A stretch of DNA of 64,000 nt from PoT sp049331405 (lineage in GTDB: Bacteria > Planctomycetota > Planctomycetia > Isosphaerales > Isosphaeraceae): contig NZ_CP186274.1 of NCBI RefSeq assembly GCF_049331405.1, positions 682,001 through 746,000 of the forward strand, written 5' to 3'. The position numbers and the translations under genes were made by a program. A model generated the notes under the pieces. It searched no databases. It was not told the origin of the DNA and worked only from the letters and a program-made list of their open reading frames with translations. Below, in pieces: positions 7,416 to 16,526 of the stretch (its first letter is position 1; each line of letters starts with the position of its first letter).

Positions 7416-7707
7416 GGGCGCCTCCGCTCATCAACGCGGGGCGAACGGTAAACCCTCGCCTCTGGAGGGCCGCGGCCAAGCGCCGGGCCCTCTCAGATTG
7501 ACCTCGACGGACCGCGAGGTATAGGGCCTCGGTCAGCTCGAGGTTGGCAACAGGTGGCGAAAGCAATCCTTCCCGAGGTGCTCCCCCAGCCATACTCTCG
7601 GCCGCAATGGGGGCAGGCTGTATGGGCCAAAGTCCCCTAACGATCGCCCTCAAGGCAGCCTTGAGATCGGATTGCAGCAGTCCAGGTTCGTGTGAAGGGT
7701 GCGCCAT
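7405..7707 (-). CDS. Small hypothetical protein upstream of helicase
   Basis: A 100-residue product from ATG 7707. The C-terminal half contains the helical stretch LELTEALYLAVRRGQSERAR and AAALQRRGFTVRP. The N-terminus is less structured. The stop lies 11 bp inside the helicase gene, indicating coupled translation, so it may be an accessory replication factor; no family is recognised. Confidence 0.5.
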   Translation of the reverse strand: MAHPSHEPGLLQSDLKAALRAIVRGLWPIQPAPIAAESMAGGAPREGLLSPPVANLELTEALYLAVRRGQSERARRLAAALQRRGFTVRPALMSGGARGF

Positions 7708-7746
7708 CGGGGCAACTCTCGAGAGGGGAACAGACAGGGGCTGAGC

Positions 7747-8052
7747 TCATACAGGCCCGAGAAGACGGTCAAGTTCACGATCGACATGCGCGTCGGCTCG
7801 TCTCGCCCGAGGGGGGCTCGCCTCATCAGTGTCCGAGTTCAACCTTGTGAGGAATGCTTCGAGGTCGCTTTGAGCGACCCGCCATCGGCCGCCAACTCGC
7901 GTCAGCCGTAGGGTGATGCGGCCTGGCCCTTGTTTCAGGCCGCTTTTGCCCCAGCGAAAGATGCTCACGGGGGAGACGCCGAGCTTGCGGGCGACCTCCG
8001 CGAGCGAAAGGAGACGATCCGCATCTGGCGGGTTCGACCGATGAGTGTGCAT
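7747..8052 (-). CDS. Excisionase / AlpA-type HTH protein
   Basis: The 101-residue product has a MerR-like winged-helix HTH at residues about 13 to 70: RLLSLAEVARKLGVSPVSIF is the helix-turn-helix and LTRVGGRWRVAQSDLEAFL is the wing and following helix typical of recombination directionality factors and DNA-binding excisionases. An AGGAG ribosome binding site precedes ATG 8052 by 7 nt. It lies between the helicase cassette and the integrase region on the same strand, the usual place for a gene controlling excision or early transcription. A role in excision is inferred from family and context. Confidence 0.75.
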   Translation of the reverse strand: MHTHRSNPPDADRLLSLAEVARKLGVSPVSIFRWGKSGLKQGPGRITLRLTRVGGRWRVAQSDLEAFLTRLNSDTDEASPPRARRADAHVDRELDRLLGPV

Positions 8053-8156
8053 TTAAAAACTCCTGTCGGCGATAGGCGACGTTGGACGCCCTCTGACATG
8101 GAGTTTATGCAAGTGTCCAGAAGTGAAAAATGAAGGGAATTAAAGCAAAGTCAGCA

Positions 8157-9344
8157 TCACTTCGCCTTGCTATTTCCGGGAGGCCTGCCCTTTTGTCGCG
8201 GAGGCGGTGGTGCGAGATTATGCCGCTCCGCATATCGCTTGGCGGCATCCCTGATCCCTTGGACGGAGTCGATGCTTTGCCAGCCGCTCTGCCTCTTCAC
8301 GGCGTTGATGATCTTCTGATAGGCCGTCCCGTTGCAGCAGTTTTCATAGATGTATTTGTCCCGCGATTCCGTCTCTTCGTCGCGGAACACCTCTGCATCG
8401 ACCCGTTTCTCGGGCTCTTCCGACGGCGAAAGGCTCAAGCGCCTATGAAGCTCCTGAACCCGGAGGACCTGCTCGACGGTCGAGTTGAGCCCCGGGTGAC
8501 TTCGGCATTTCGAGAATTCCTTCGTCCCATCGAGTGCCGCGTCCTGCTTCGGCATCCCCCACTCGCTCTCAGGGGGGATGTCGATGTAGTCGTAAAGCAG
8601 ATGGCAGGGCGGGGGCCCTGCCATGAACCGGGCAGAGAGGCGTGCATATCGCACATTGTCCCTGAAGCTAACGCGAGAAGGGTCGAAGGGAGCATCATCG
8701 CCGTCGGGAAGGATGTCCCAAAGCGACTCGAGTTCCATGAGCAGTGGTATATAGTGATCCAAGTATTCCTGCGTTTCGTCAATGAGTGTTGAACGTATCA
8801 TTGGATCCTTCGGCAGCGGCTTCGCGGCCCTAACCTGCCCCTGGCCGGAGGCTGTGCACGTTCGATCAATGGGCAGCTTGTCGGCCCGCTCGATGGCGAA
8901 CTTCAATTCGTCGAGAAAGGCTTCAGCGTCGTCCTCTCTCAGGCCAGCATCTATGACGGGCAGGGATTCGAAGTGTCGCAGCTTGATCAGCTTGTGATGA
9001 CATTTCTTGAGAAGGTGGTAAAAGGCTCGCGGATCTACATCGTGGATTCCTCCCGCACCCCTCACAAGCTCCGCGATGAGCCTCAACCGCGGGATCGAGT
9101 GATCGAGGTATCGCCACAGGGATGGGAGGTCGCAGACTGTATCAAACGAGTCGAGATTCAAAGTCGGGAAGAAACGCCGGTCTAACCTGCGGCGTACACG
9201 GCCCGGGAGCTTCGGGTAAGGAAGCGACTCGGGAGCTTTCCACAGGTCACGCCGTCGTTGGCGTTTCTCATCGATTTTGCGTGAGCATTCTTCCCACGTC
9301 GAAAGATATGCGGCGACCCGGCCGGTCGGGGATGGTGCAGGCAT
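8157..9344 (-). CDS. Hypothetical element protein (395 aa)
   Basis: The product begins MPAPSPTGRVAAYLSTWEEC and has basic segments near residues 25 to 55, a helical central region, and a C-terminal motif YENCCNGTAYQKIINAVKR followed by IRDAAKRYAERHNL, which resembles an HTH-like DNA-binding segment, then a basic proline-rich tail (PPPPRQKGRPP). An AGGGA ribosome binding site precedes ATG 9344. It lies between the integrase and the excisionase-type gene. I do not recognise the family. A DNA-binding or regulatory role is possible from the basic C-terminus. Confidence 0.55.
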   Translation of the reverse strand: MPAPSPTGRVAAYLSTWEECSRKIDEKRQRRRDLWKAPESLPYPKLPGRVRRRLDRRFFPTLNLDSFDTVCDLPSLWRYLDHSIPRLRLIAELVRGAGGIHDVDPRAFYHLLKKCHHKLIKLRHFESLPVIDAGLREDDAEAFLDELKFAIERADKLPIDRTCTASGQGQVRAAKPLPKDPMIRSTLIDETQEYLDHYIPLLMELESLWDILPDGDDAPFDPSRVSFRDNVRYARLSARFMAGPPPCHLLYDYIDIPPESEWGMPKQDAALDGTKEFSKCRSHPGLNSTVEQVLRVQELHRRLSLSPSEEPEKRVDAEVFRDEETESRDKYIYENCCNGTAYQKIINAVKRQSGWQSIDSVQGIRDAAKRYAERHNLAPPPPRQKGRPPGNSKAK

Positions 9345-9417
9345 GGAGTGTTCCCTATCTGCAGGCCAGCCCGGCCGAGTTGAAGGATAGGGACTTCATC
9401 TCGACCGGGCCATTTCA

Positions 9418-9482
9418 GTCCCCACCGCTTCGAATCAGTGGGGACAACCTATTCGTATAAGGTACACGCGTGCGCCGGCGCA
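9418..9482 (-). terminator. Inverted repeats downstream of the integrase gene
   Basis: GTGCGCCGGCGCAC (9469 to 9482) is a perfect 14-bp palindrome 8 bp beyond the integrase stop. About 25 bp further, GTCCCAC and GTGGGGAC (9418 to 9444) form a second stem with one bulged base. Either may end integrase transcription. Neither has a T-run, so they could instead be binding sites for the recombinase or excisionase. Confidence 0.35.
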
Positions 9483-9489
9483 CACAAGC

Positions 9490-10632
9490 TCAGCCTATTT
9501 CTCCCATGATGTCGCGAGCTCGCTCGAGGTGCCGTTCCGCGTAGATTTGCGTCGTCTTCACGTCCATGTGGCCGAGAACCGATTGGGCCGCCTCGAGGCC
9601 GAACCGCTGGCGGATCGAGGTCGCGGCCGAGTGCCTCAGCCGGTTAGGGCCCCAAGCCGGGATCCCAGCCTTCTGGCATGCCAAAGTGATGGCATTGGCG
9701 TACGAGTTCTTCTGATAGCGTTCACGGAAAGATCGCTTTACAGCCCTCGGTCTGGAAATCGCCCCCCTCCCACTCGCCCGCCTGCGGGCCTCGGCATATC
9801 TCTTCGGACTGAACAAGTAGGCGTCCGGATCCTCGACGATCCATGGGACGAGGATCTCTTGAGCTTTAGGGCCAAGGAAAACGACCCTCCCTTGGCCCAG
9901 GTAATCCGTCTTGTGGCGCCTCGGGCGATAGAGCCAAACCTCGCCGTCTCGGGCGATATCCCCGGCACGCATGGCCATGACTTCGCCTGGCCGCATGCCA
10001 GTCAAGGCCTGTACCTGAATCATCGCAGCGACGGGCGGAGACACGAAACGGAGCACCGCCTGCACGTGCTCGGTCGGTACCGGCCGAACGGGCGCGGTCT
10101 CCCGGACCCCGTCGCGTCCCCGCTGGAGAGACCTCACGGAGCGGATCTCGTGCAGCACGGTCGCGGACACCAGTCGCTCCTCCGCGGCCCAACTGAACAG
10201 GGTCTTGATCTTCTTGATTCTCGCATTGGCGGTGTTGCGCGAGAGGCCCGCATCAATCATGGCCTTTCGCACCGACTTCAAGGCAGCGGCGTCGAAGTCC
10301 TCGGCCGGCGTGTGCGAGTACAACTTCCGCAGAGGTCGGATCGCGTCCTTGATGTTATCCACATGCCGCGTCGGCTTGCCGTCCCGCGTGAAGTGGCCTT
10401 CGGCATAGCGGAGGTAAGCGAGGAGCAATTCGCCGACCGAGACGCTCGCCTCCCGGGCCGCGTCCCGCCGCCCATTGGAGAGATACTCGGCGAGCACCCG
10501 GTCATACTCGGCCTTGCTGGCCGCGGTCCCATGGGGCCCGAGGTAGTGATCCCTGCCTGCCAGGGTTACGACCGCCTGGCCGCTGGCCCGGTGGAGTCGA
10601 TAGGAGGGGAGTTTCTTGGTGAGTCTGGGCAT
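9490..10632 (-). CDS. Tyrosine recombinase / integrase
   Basis: The 380-residue protein has an N-terminal arm-binding part, a SAM-like core-binding domain (about 65 to 165) and a C-terminal catalytic domain (about 185 to 370). Catalytic residues are visible: Arg in TGMRPGEV, Lys in RRHKTDYLG, the HxxR box as RLRHSAAT, His in LGHMDVKTT and the nucleophile Tyr in TQIYAE. AAGGGA precedes ATG 10632. It catalyses site-specific integration and excision of the element. Its position at the edge of the element, beside ordinary chromosomal genes, is typical. No tRNA gene is seen beside it, so the att site is probably elsewhere in the adjacent intergenic DNA. Confidence 0.92.
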   Translation of the reverse strand: MPRLTKKLPSYRLHRASGQAVVTLAGRDHYLGPHGTAASKAEYDRVLAEYLSNGRRDAAREASVSVGELLLAYLRYAEGHFTRDGKPTRHVDNIKDAIRPLRKLYSHTPAEDFDAAALKSVRKAMIDAGLSRNTANARIKKIKTLFSWAAEERLVSATVLHEIRSVRSLQRGRDGVRETAPVRPVPTEHVQAVLRFVSPPVAAMIQVQALTGMRPGEVMAMRAGDIARDGEVWLYRPRRHKTDYLGQGRVVFLGPKAQEILVPWIVEDPDAYLFSPKRYAEARRRASGRGAISRPRAVKRSFRERYQKNSYANAITLACQKAGIPAWGPNRLRHSAATSIRQRFGLEAAQSVLGHMDVKTTQIYAERHLERARDIMGEIG

Positions 10633-10777
10633 GAGCGAGTCCCTTCTAGATCGCGCAAAACGGTATTTACCGTTTTGGCGTCGAGGTTCGGGCCGCTCTG
10701 CCCCACGCGGGCAGGTACGCTAAATCGTGCGTTCGGCAGTGGTTACGCAAGGATATCCGAAAGCCTTGCGGATTGCC

Positions 10778-10803
10778 AGGGCCATCCCGTCTGGGATGGC
10801 CCT
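10778..10803 (-). terminator. 11-bp hairpin between TetR gene and integrase
   Basis: AGGGCCATCCC and GGGATGGCCCT form a perfect 11-bp stem with the loop GTCT, 36 bp beyond the TetR stop codon. The strong stem fits a transcription stop for the minus-strand TetR gene, although no T-run follows on that strand. It also lies near the element's right edge and could be part of the attachment region. Confidence 0.5.
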
Positions 10804-10838
10804 TGTCGTTCAAAGGATTGAATGCGTGATAGAAGTGG

Positions 10839-11420
10839 TCACTGATTGATGTAGATCTCGAGGCTCCTGGCAAGGATGACGACGAGCCGCTCCTGCTCGG
10901 CCTCGGCGAGGGCCCGGGTGCGGAGCATCTGGTACATGATCGCGAAACCGGTGAGCTGGGCGATGATCATCGTCGCGCGGATCTCGGCGTCGGGGCCTTC
11001 CAGGCATTCGGCGAGCTGCCGAAGGTTGTTGCGGTCGAGGCTCGTCCGGATCATCTCGGCCGCCTGCGGCTCCGTCGCCGAGCGGAGCATGAGCAGGAGC
11101 GGGATCCGGTCCCGCTCTATGGTGTCCTCGCGGCCGTAGACCATCACCCGCGCCAGGCGCTCGGCCAGGGTCGCCCGGTCCCCCTCGATGAGGTAGCGGA
11201 TGTTGAATGCCTGCTCGATCACCTCGGCGAAGAGGCCTTCCTTCGAGCCGAAATAGCGGTTCACGAGCGCGGCCGTCACCCCCGCGTCGGCGGCGATCTC
11301 GCGGAGCCCCGAGTGCTCGTACCCCTGGCAGGCGAAGCGTCGCGTGGCCGCCTCGAGGATCGCCGCGCGGGTCATCGCAGAATCGCGCCGACGGCTCGTT
11401 CCCCTCTCGGCAGGCGGCAA
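10839..11420 (-). CDS. TetR/AcrR family transcriptional regulator
   Basis: The 193-residue protein has a TetR HTH at residues about 17 to 63 (AILEAATRRFACQGYEHSGL, then VTAALVNRYFGSKEGLF) and a helical ligand-binding domain. It is divergent from the RND efflux operon, with palindromes in the shared region, so it is probably the local repressor of that operon and of itself. Length is usual for the family. Inducers cannot be read from sequence. Confidence 0.88.
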   Translation of the reverse strand: MPPAERGTSRRRDSAMTRAAILEAATRRFACQGYEHSGLREIAADAGVTAALVNRYFGSKEGLFAEVIEQAFNIRYLIEGDRATLAERLARVMVYGREDTIERDRIPLLLMLRSATEPQAAEMIRTSLDRNNLRQLAECLEGPDAEIRATMIIAQLTGFAIMYQMLRTRALAEAEQERLVVILARSLEIYINQ

Positions 11421-11444
11421 GGCTCTCCTCCTTCACCCGAAAGC

Positions 11445-11509
11445 AGTCAAGTAAACGCGGGTTGACTTCGGAAGGCAATCGCCTTACGGTTATGTCAACG
11501 GCCGTTGAC
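11445..11509. promoter_or_regulatory. Two palindromic operators and promoter of the RND operon
   Basis: GTCAACGGCCGTTGAC (11494 to 11509) is a perfect 16-bp palindrome. A second, looser inverted repeat AGTCAA-N11-TTGACT spans 11445 to 11467; both share GTCAA/TTGAC half-sites. A candidate plus-strand promoter has -35 TTGACT (11462 to 11467), 17 bp, and -10 TACGGT (11485 to 11490). A second candidate uses TTGACT at 11505 with TTTCAT at 11529. Either would be blocked by a protein on the palindromes. The site lies between divergent tetR and adaptor genes, so TetR binding is the expected function. Confidence 0.65.
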
Positions 11510-11715
11510 TTAAGGCCAGGTCTCGATCTTTCATAAGGGACGGGAGCCGATTCTACCGGGGCGCGCCGGCCTCTCCTAGGGCGGGTGCGTCGATCGGGGC
11601 GATCGCGGTCCGTACCCGGCCAAACCACGCCTCGGCCTCCTCGCGAAACGGCTCTGAGAGCCGCTGCGCCGGGGCCGCGCCGACGCGTGACCGGGCTTTC
11701 CGGGAGTTGCGGAGC

Positions 11716-13182
11716 ATGAGTCAGATTCGTCGCTCGAACGGCCTCTCGAAGGCCCGCTCGGCTGGTTGCGCGCTGGGTGCGCTCGCGCTGCTGATTTCGT
11801 CGGGGTGCAAGAAGCCGGCCGCGATGGCGGCGCCACCACCGCCGACGGTCGGGGTGGTCGACGCCAGGCGGATGACCGTGCCGATCCTGGCCACGCACAA
11901 CGGCACGACGAGGGCGTTGCGCGAGGTCGTCGTCCGGGCCCGGGTCCGCGGCTTCCTCACCGAGGTGAACTTCCAGGAGGGGGCCTTCGTCAAGAAGGGG
12001 CAGCTCCTCTTCGTGATCGACGACGAGTCGTACAAGGTGGCGCTCCAGTCGGCCCGCGCCAGGCGGACCGAGGCCGAGGCGTCGCTGAAGAAGGCCGAGA
12101 AATCGAAGTCGCGCGAGGTCGCCGCGGCGCAGCTCGCCCTCGACCAGGCCCAATTAAAGCTGAGCCTGATCGACGAGCATCGGAGTCGCAACCTGCTGGC
12201 CAGGAGCGCCGGCTCTCGCGAGGACCTGGACAAGGCCGAGTCGAACCACCAGCGGCTCGAGGCCCAGGTCGAGGCCGACCGGGCCAACCTCGAGCAGGCG
12301 AGGACCGACTACGAGGTGGCCCTGCTGACCGCCAAAGCCCAGGTGGAGGCCGCGGCGGCGGCGGTCCGCGACGCCGAGATCAGCCTCGGCTATTGCCGGA
12401 TGTATGCGCCCATCGACGGCCGGATCGGCGAGGCCAAGGTCAAGGTCGGCAACCTCGTCGGCCCCGACGCCGGCAGCGGCTATACCGAGCTGGCGAGCAT
12501 CCAGCAGCTCGACCCGATGGGCGTCGACGTGCAGATCAGCTCGCGATTCCTCGCGAGGGCCACCCGGCAGGTCCAGGACGGGCTCTACGGCACCCTGACC
12601 TGCCCGGGGCCCGACGGGGACATCGAGCACCCCTATCGCGCCGAGTGCTTCTTCATTGATAATATGATCAATTCGACGACGTCGACCGTCCTGGTCAAGG
12701 TGAAGGTGGAGAATCCCCACGGGACGCTCCTGCCCGGCGAATACGTCAACCTGACCATCGAGGCCGACCGCGTGAAGGACGCCGTCGTCGTGCCCGAGTC
12801 GTCGGTGATGGAGACGGAGGCCGGGCCCGTCGTCTATCTCTTGGATAAAGAGGGCAAGGTCGCCATCCAGCGCGTGAAGGCGGCCCAGGCCTACGAAGGG
12901 CTCCGGATCATCTCCTCCGGGCTCGAGGCGGGGGTCCCGATCATCGTCCAGGGGCTCCAACTCGTCCGGCCGGGCAGCCCCGCGAAGGCGGTCCCGGCCG
13001 TTTTGCCCAGGGAGGTCGACGGGCCGAAGGTCGCGAAGACCGAGTCGGAGCCCGCGCCGCAACCGAAGCCCGAGGCCAAGTCGGTGCCCGCCGTGCAGCC
13101 GGGCGGGCCGAGGTCGGCCGTGGACCCGGGGCCGTCGGCCTCGGAGCCCGCCGGCAAGCCCAACGTCGCGAACAAGCCCTGA
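11716..13182 (+). CDS. RND efflux periplasmic adaptor lipoprotein (MFP)
   Basis: The 488-residue protein starts best at ATG 11716 (MSQIRRS). A signal peptide with a lipobox (LLISSGC, Cys near residue 32) anchors it in a membrane. It has the membrane-fusion architecture: a lipoyl-like half-motif (VRARVRGFLTEVNFQEGAFV), a long coiled coil (about 105 to 215), the second lipoyl half (RMYAPIDGRIGEAKVKVGN) and beta-barrel and membrane-proximal domains to about residue 410. The last 70 residues are a Pro/Lys/Ala-rich tail. It links the inner-membrane pump encoded next (77-bp gap) to an outer-membrane channel; no channel gene is adjacent. The long proline-rich tail is unusual for MexA/AcrA-type proteins. 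Confidence 0.9.
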   Translation: MSQIRRSNGLSKARSAGCALGALALLISSGCKKPAAMAAPPPPTVGVVDARRMTVPILATHNGTTRALREVVVRARVRGFLTEVNFQEGAFVKKGQLLFVIDDESYKVALQSARARRTEAEASLKKAEKSKSREVAAAQLALDQAQLKLSLIDEHRSRNLLARSAGSREDLDKAESNHQRLEAQVEADRANLEQARTDYEVALLTAKAQVEAAAAAVRDAEISLGYCRMYAPIDGRIGEAKVKVGNLVGPDAGSGYTELASIQQLDPMGVDVQISSRFLARATRQVQDGLYGTLTCPGPDGDIEHPYRAECFFIDNMINSTTSTVLVKVKVENPHGTLLPGEYVNLTIEADRVKDAVVVPESSVMETEAGPVVYLLDKEGKVAIQRVKAAQAYEGLRIISSGLEAGVPIIVQGLQLVRPGSPAKAVPAVLPREVDGPKVAKTESEPAPQPKPEAKSVPAVQPGGPRSAVDPGPSASEPAGKPNVANKP

Positions 13183-13259
13183 GCCGACCCGAACGAGTCA
13201 TCGTACCCTTCGCCGTGTCCAGCCCCCACCCGTGATCCGTACGTGAGTCTCATCCAATT

Positions 13260-16200
13260 ATGGTGAATTTCTTCATCAAGAGGCCGATCTTCGCGACCGT
13301 GATCGCCCTCCTCATGATGCTGGTCGGCGGCATCTGCGCCTTCCTGCTGCCGATCGCCCAGTACCCCCAGATCGCGCCGCCGCAGGTCCAGATCACGACG
13401 ACGTACACGGGGGCCGACGCGCTGACCGTGGCCGAGACGGCGACCACGCCGATCGAGCAGCAGCTCAACGGCACGAAGGGGATGATTTATTTCTCCTCGG
13501 ACAGCACCGGCAACGGCGTGGCGAACATCGTCGCGACGTTCGACGTCGGCTATCCCCAGGACATCGCCGCCGTCGACATCCAGAACAAGGTCCAGACGGC
13601 CACGCCCACGCTCCCCCCCGAGGTGAAGCAGTACGGAGTCTCGATCAAGAAGACGTCGACCGACATCGTCTGCGTCGTCAACCTCATCGACAACTCGGGC
13701 AAGGGGCTCTATGACGCGAACTTCCTCGATAATTACGGGCAGATCTACGTCGCCGACTCGATGAAGCGGATCAAGGGGGTCAGCGACGTCACCGTCTTCG
13801 GGCGCAAGTACGCCATGCGGGTCTGGCTCGACCCCGACCGCATGGCCGAGATGCGGATCGCGCCTTCGGAGGTGATCCTGGCGGTCCAGCAGGAGAACTT
13901 GCAGGCCGCCGCCGGCAAGGTCGGGGCCCAGCCGATGCCCCAGAAGCAGGCCTTCGAGTTCCCGATCACCGTCAAGGGGCGGCTCAGCCGGGTCTCCGAG
14001 TTCGAGGAGATCATCGTCAGGCGCCAGGACGACGGCGCGGTCGTCCGGCTCAAGGACGTGGCGAACATCGAGCTGTCGTCCGAGAACTACGAGACCTCCG
14101 GCTACCTCGACGGCAAGCCCGCCGGCGCGATCCCGGTCTACCAGTACGCCGACGCCAACGCACTCTCGATCGTGGAGCAGGTCCGGGCGGAGATGGACCG
14201 CCTCGCCAAGAACTTTCCGCCCGGGCTCGAGTATCGTATCGCGTATGACACGACGCGTTACGTGGAAGAAAATATCGAAGAAGTCGAGCATACGCTCGTG
14301 GAAGCGTTCGTGCTCGTCATGATCGTGGTGTTCATCTTCCTCCAGGGGTGGCGGGCCACGATCATCCCGATGCTGGCGATCCCGGTGTCGCTCGTGGCGA
14401 CGTTCGCCCTGATGGCGGCCTTCGGGTTCTCGCTCAACTCGCTGACGCTCTGCGGCCTCGTGCTGGCGATCGGCCTGGTGGTGGACGACGCCATCATCGT
14501 GGTCGAGAACGTCGAGAAGTACCTGCACCGGGGGTTGAAGCCCCTCGCGGCCACGAAGGCGGCGATGGCCGAGATCACCACGCCCATCGTGACGATCACG
14601 CTCGTGCTGGCGGCGGTATTTGTGCCGGTCGCGTTCATCCCCGGGATGACGGGACGGCTCTACAATCAGTTCGCCATGACGATCGTCTTCTCGTTCGTCT
14701 TCTCGGCGTTCAACTCGTTGACGTTCAGCCCGGCGATGTCGCGCCTCTTCCTCAAGGCCAAGCATGGCGAGACGAGGTTCTTCTTCTTCCGCTGGTTCAA
14801 CGCCGGGATGCGTTGGCTCGAGAATTCGTATGACTCGATCCTGGAGTTCACCGCGAAGCACTGGTGGACGATCGTCGCGCCTTCGGCCGCCTTGCTCGGC
14901 CTGACGGCCTGGATGCTCATGGATCGCCCCAAGTCGTTCATCCCCACGGAGGACCAGGGGTACTTGCTCGCGGTGATCCAGGCCCCCGACGGCACGAGCC
15001 GGGACGAGACCTCGCGGATCGTCAAGCGCGTCGAGAAGATCGCCATGGAACTCCCCGGCGTGGAGCACGTCGTCACCCTCGACGGCATGAATGTCCTCAA
15101 CGGCACGAACCAGAGCAATTGCGGGATCGTCTTCCTGCCGCTCGTCGAATGGTCGAAGCGCAAGACCCCGGAGCTAAGAGCCGCGGGCCTGGCCCAGCAG
15201 CTCCAGGGGAAGATGGCGGCGAACATCCGGGACGCCCTCGTGATCGTCCTCCAGCCCCCGCCGATCCGGGGCCTGAGCCAGACGGGCGGCTTCGAGATGA
15301 TGGTCCAGGACCGCTCGGGGAAGGGGCCGCAAGCCTTGCAGGCGGTCATCGACCAGTTCCAGGCCGAGGCGAGGAAGCGGCCCGAGCTCGCGGGGGTCTT
15401 CTCCTCCTTCTCGGCCCGCGTCCCCCAGCTCAAGTTCGACCTCGACCGCACCAAGGCCCGCCGCCTGGACGTGCCGATCTCCGATGTCTTCGCCACGCTG
15501 CAGACGAACTTCGGGTCGTATTATGTCAATGACTTCAACCTCTACGGCAAGGTCTGGAAGGTCTTGATGCAGGCCAAGGGGGAGGTCCGACAACGACCCG
15601 AGGACATCCAGGATCTCTTCGTCCTGAACCGGCAAGGGCAGAAGGTTCCGCTCAGCTCGCTGGGCAAGGTCGAGTACACGCTGGGGCCGATCGACGTGCC
15701 GCACTACAACCTCTATGCCGCCGCGAAGGTCAACGGCGGGGCGGCCCCCGGGTATAGCTCGGGGCAGGCGCTCGCGGCCATGGAAGAGGTCGCGGCGAAA
15801 GTGCTGCCAGATGGGTTCGGGTTCGAGTGGACCGGCACCACCTTCCAGGAGCAGAAGACGGGGAACCTCGCGGTCTTCATCTTCAGCCTCTCGGTCGTCT
15901 GCGTCTTCCTGTTCATGGCCGCGCTTTACGAGAGCTGGATCAGGCCGCTGGTCATCATCCTGACGGTCCCCCTGGCCATGTTCGGCGCCATCATCGGGCT
16001 CTGGCTCTACGACATGCCGCTGGACGTCTTCGGGCAGATCGGGCTGGTCATGCTCATCGGGCTCGAGACCAAGAACGCGATCCTCATCGTCGAGTTCGGC
16101 GTGGAGATGCGGCAGAAACACGGGATGGGGATCGTCGAGTCGGCGAAGGCGGCGTCGCGAGAGCGGCTGAGGCCCATCCTGATGACCTCGTTCGCGTTCG

Positions 16201-16526
16201 TCATGGGGGTCTTGCCGATGGCCAGGGCCACCGGTGCGGGGGCATATAGCCGGAACTCCCTGGGGATCGTCATCGCCTTCGGGATCGCGGTGAGCACCAT
16301 CCTCGGCCGGTTCGTGATCCCGATCTATTACGTCCTCGGCGAGCGGCTCATCGATTTCTTCGGCCGGAACCGCAACGAGGGCGAGGACGAGGATGAGACC
16401 CCCGCCGAAGCCCACATGAACGGGGCTTCGACGCACCATCACGGCGCGATCCACGGCGCGGCCGCGCACGGCTCCCACGTCCGCCCGGTGCTGGCGGGGA
16501 GCGAGCACGCCGAGGCGACGTCATGA
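13260..16526 (+). CDS. RND multidrug efflux permease (HAE1 family, AcrB-like)
   Basis: This 1088-residue inner-membrane pump starts MVNFFIKRPIFATVIALLMM, the usual N-terminus of AcrB-type proteins. The proton-relay pair is present in TM4 as LAIGLVVDDAIIVVENVE, and the TM10 Lys as GLETKNAILIVEFG. Two large periplasmic loops follow TM1 and TM7. It exports hydrophobic drugs or other toxic compounds using the proton gradient, together with the adaptor upstream. The C-terminus has a His-rich extension (THHHGAIHGAAAHGSH) not typical of AcrB. Its stop overlaps the next tetR start by 4 bp, so the second TetR gene is co-transcribed. Confidence 0.93.
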   Translation: MVNFFIKRPIFATVIALLMMLVGGICAFLLPIAQYPQIAPPQVQITTTYTGADALTVAETATTPIEQQLNGTKGMIYFSSDSTGNGVANIVATFDVGYPQDIAAVDIQNKVQTATPTLPPEVKQYGVSIKKTSTDIVCVVNLIDNSGKGLYDANFLDNYGQIYVADSMKRIKGVSDVTVFGRKYAMRVWLDPDRMAEMRIAPSEVILAVQQENLQAAAGKVGAQPMPQKQAFEFPITVKGRLSRVSEFEEIIVRRQDDGAVVRLKDVANIELSSENYETSGYLDGKPAGAIPVYQYADANALSIVEQVRAEMDRLAKNFPPGLEYRIAYDTTRYVEENIEEVEHTLVEAFVLVMIVVFIFLQGWRATIIPMLAIPVSLVATFALMAAFGFSLNSLTLCGLVLAIGLVVDDAIIVVENVEKYLHRGLKPLAATKAAMAEITTPIVTITLVLAAVFVPVAFIPGMTGRLYNQFAMTIVFSFVFSAFNSLTFSPAMSRLFLKAKHGETRFFFFRWFNAGMRWLENSYDSILEFTAKHWWTIVAPSAALLGLTAWMLMDRPKSFIPTEDQGYLLAVIQAPDGTSRDETSRIVKRVEKIAMELPGVEHVVTLDGMNVLNGTNQSNCGIVFLPLVEWSKRKTPELRAAGLAQQLQGKMAANIRDALVIVLQPPPIRGLSQTGGFEMMVQDRSGKGPQALQAVIDQFQAEARKRPELAGVFSSFSARVPQLKFDLDRTKARRLDVPISDVFATLQTNFGSYYVNDFNLYGKVWKVLMQAKGEVRQRPEDIQDLFVLNRQGQKVPLSSLGKVEYTLGPIDVPHYNLYAAAKVNGGAAPGYSSGQALAAMEEVAAKVLPDGFGFEWTGTTFQEQKTGNLAVFIFSLSVVCVFLFMAALYESWIRPLVIILTVPLAMFGAIIGLWLYDMPLDVFGQIGLVMLIGLETKNAILIVEFGVEMRQKHGMGIVESAKAASRERLRPILMTSFAFVMGVLPMARATGAGAYSRNSLGIVIAFGIAVSTILGRFVIPIYYVLGERLIDFFGRNRNEGEDEDETPAEAHMNGASTHHHGAIHGAAAHGSHVRPVLAGSEHAEATS

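Larger units (their letters stand above)
1..10720. mobile_element. Right-hand part of an integrated prophage-like or plasmid-like element
   Basis: The block is bounded on the right by a tyrosine recombinase gene (10632 to 9490) and holds an excisionase-type HTH protein, a DnaB-N/RecA-like helicase, a GGACCC repeat cluster and about ten small proteins of no known function, several sharing repeated modules. Genes are tightly packed and often overlap by 4 bp. To the right of the recombinase, ordinary chromosomal genes (a TetR regulator and an RND efflux operon) begin. The exact right end is not determined; I place it loosely between 10640 and 10780. The left end is outside the window, so no att direct repeat can be shown. 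A terminase-small-subunit-like protein hints at a phage origin, but no capsid, tail or large terminase gene is visible here. Confidence 0.75.

Noticed and set aside
12891..16508. Long minus-strand frames across the RND pump
   Set aside because: Shadows of the adaptor and permease genes; no ribosome binding sites or natural motifs.
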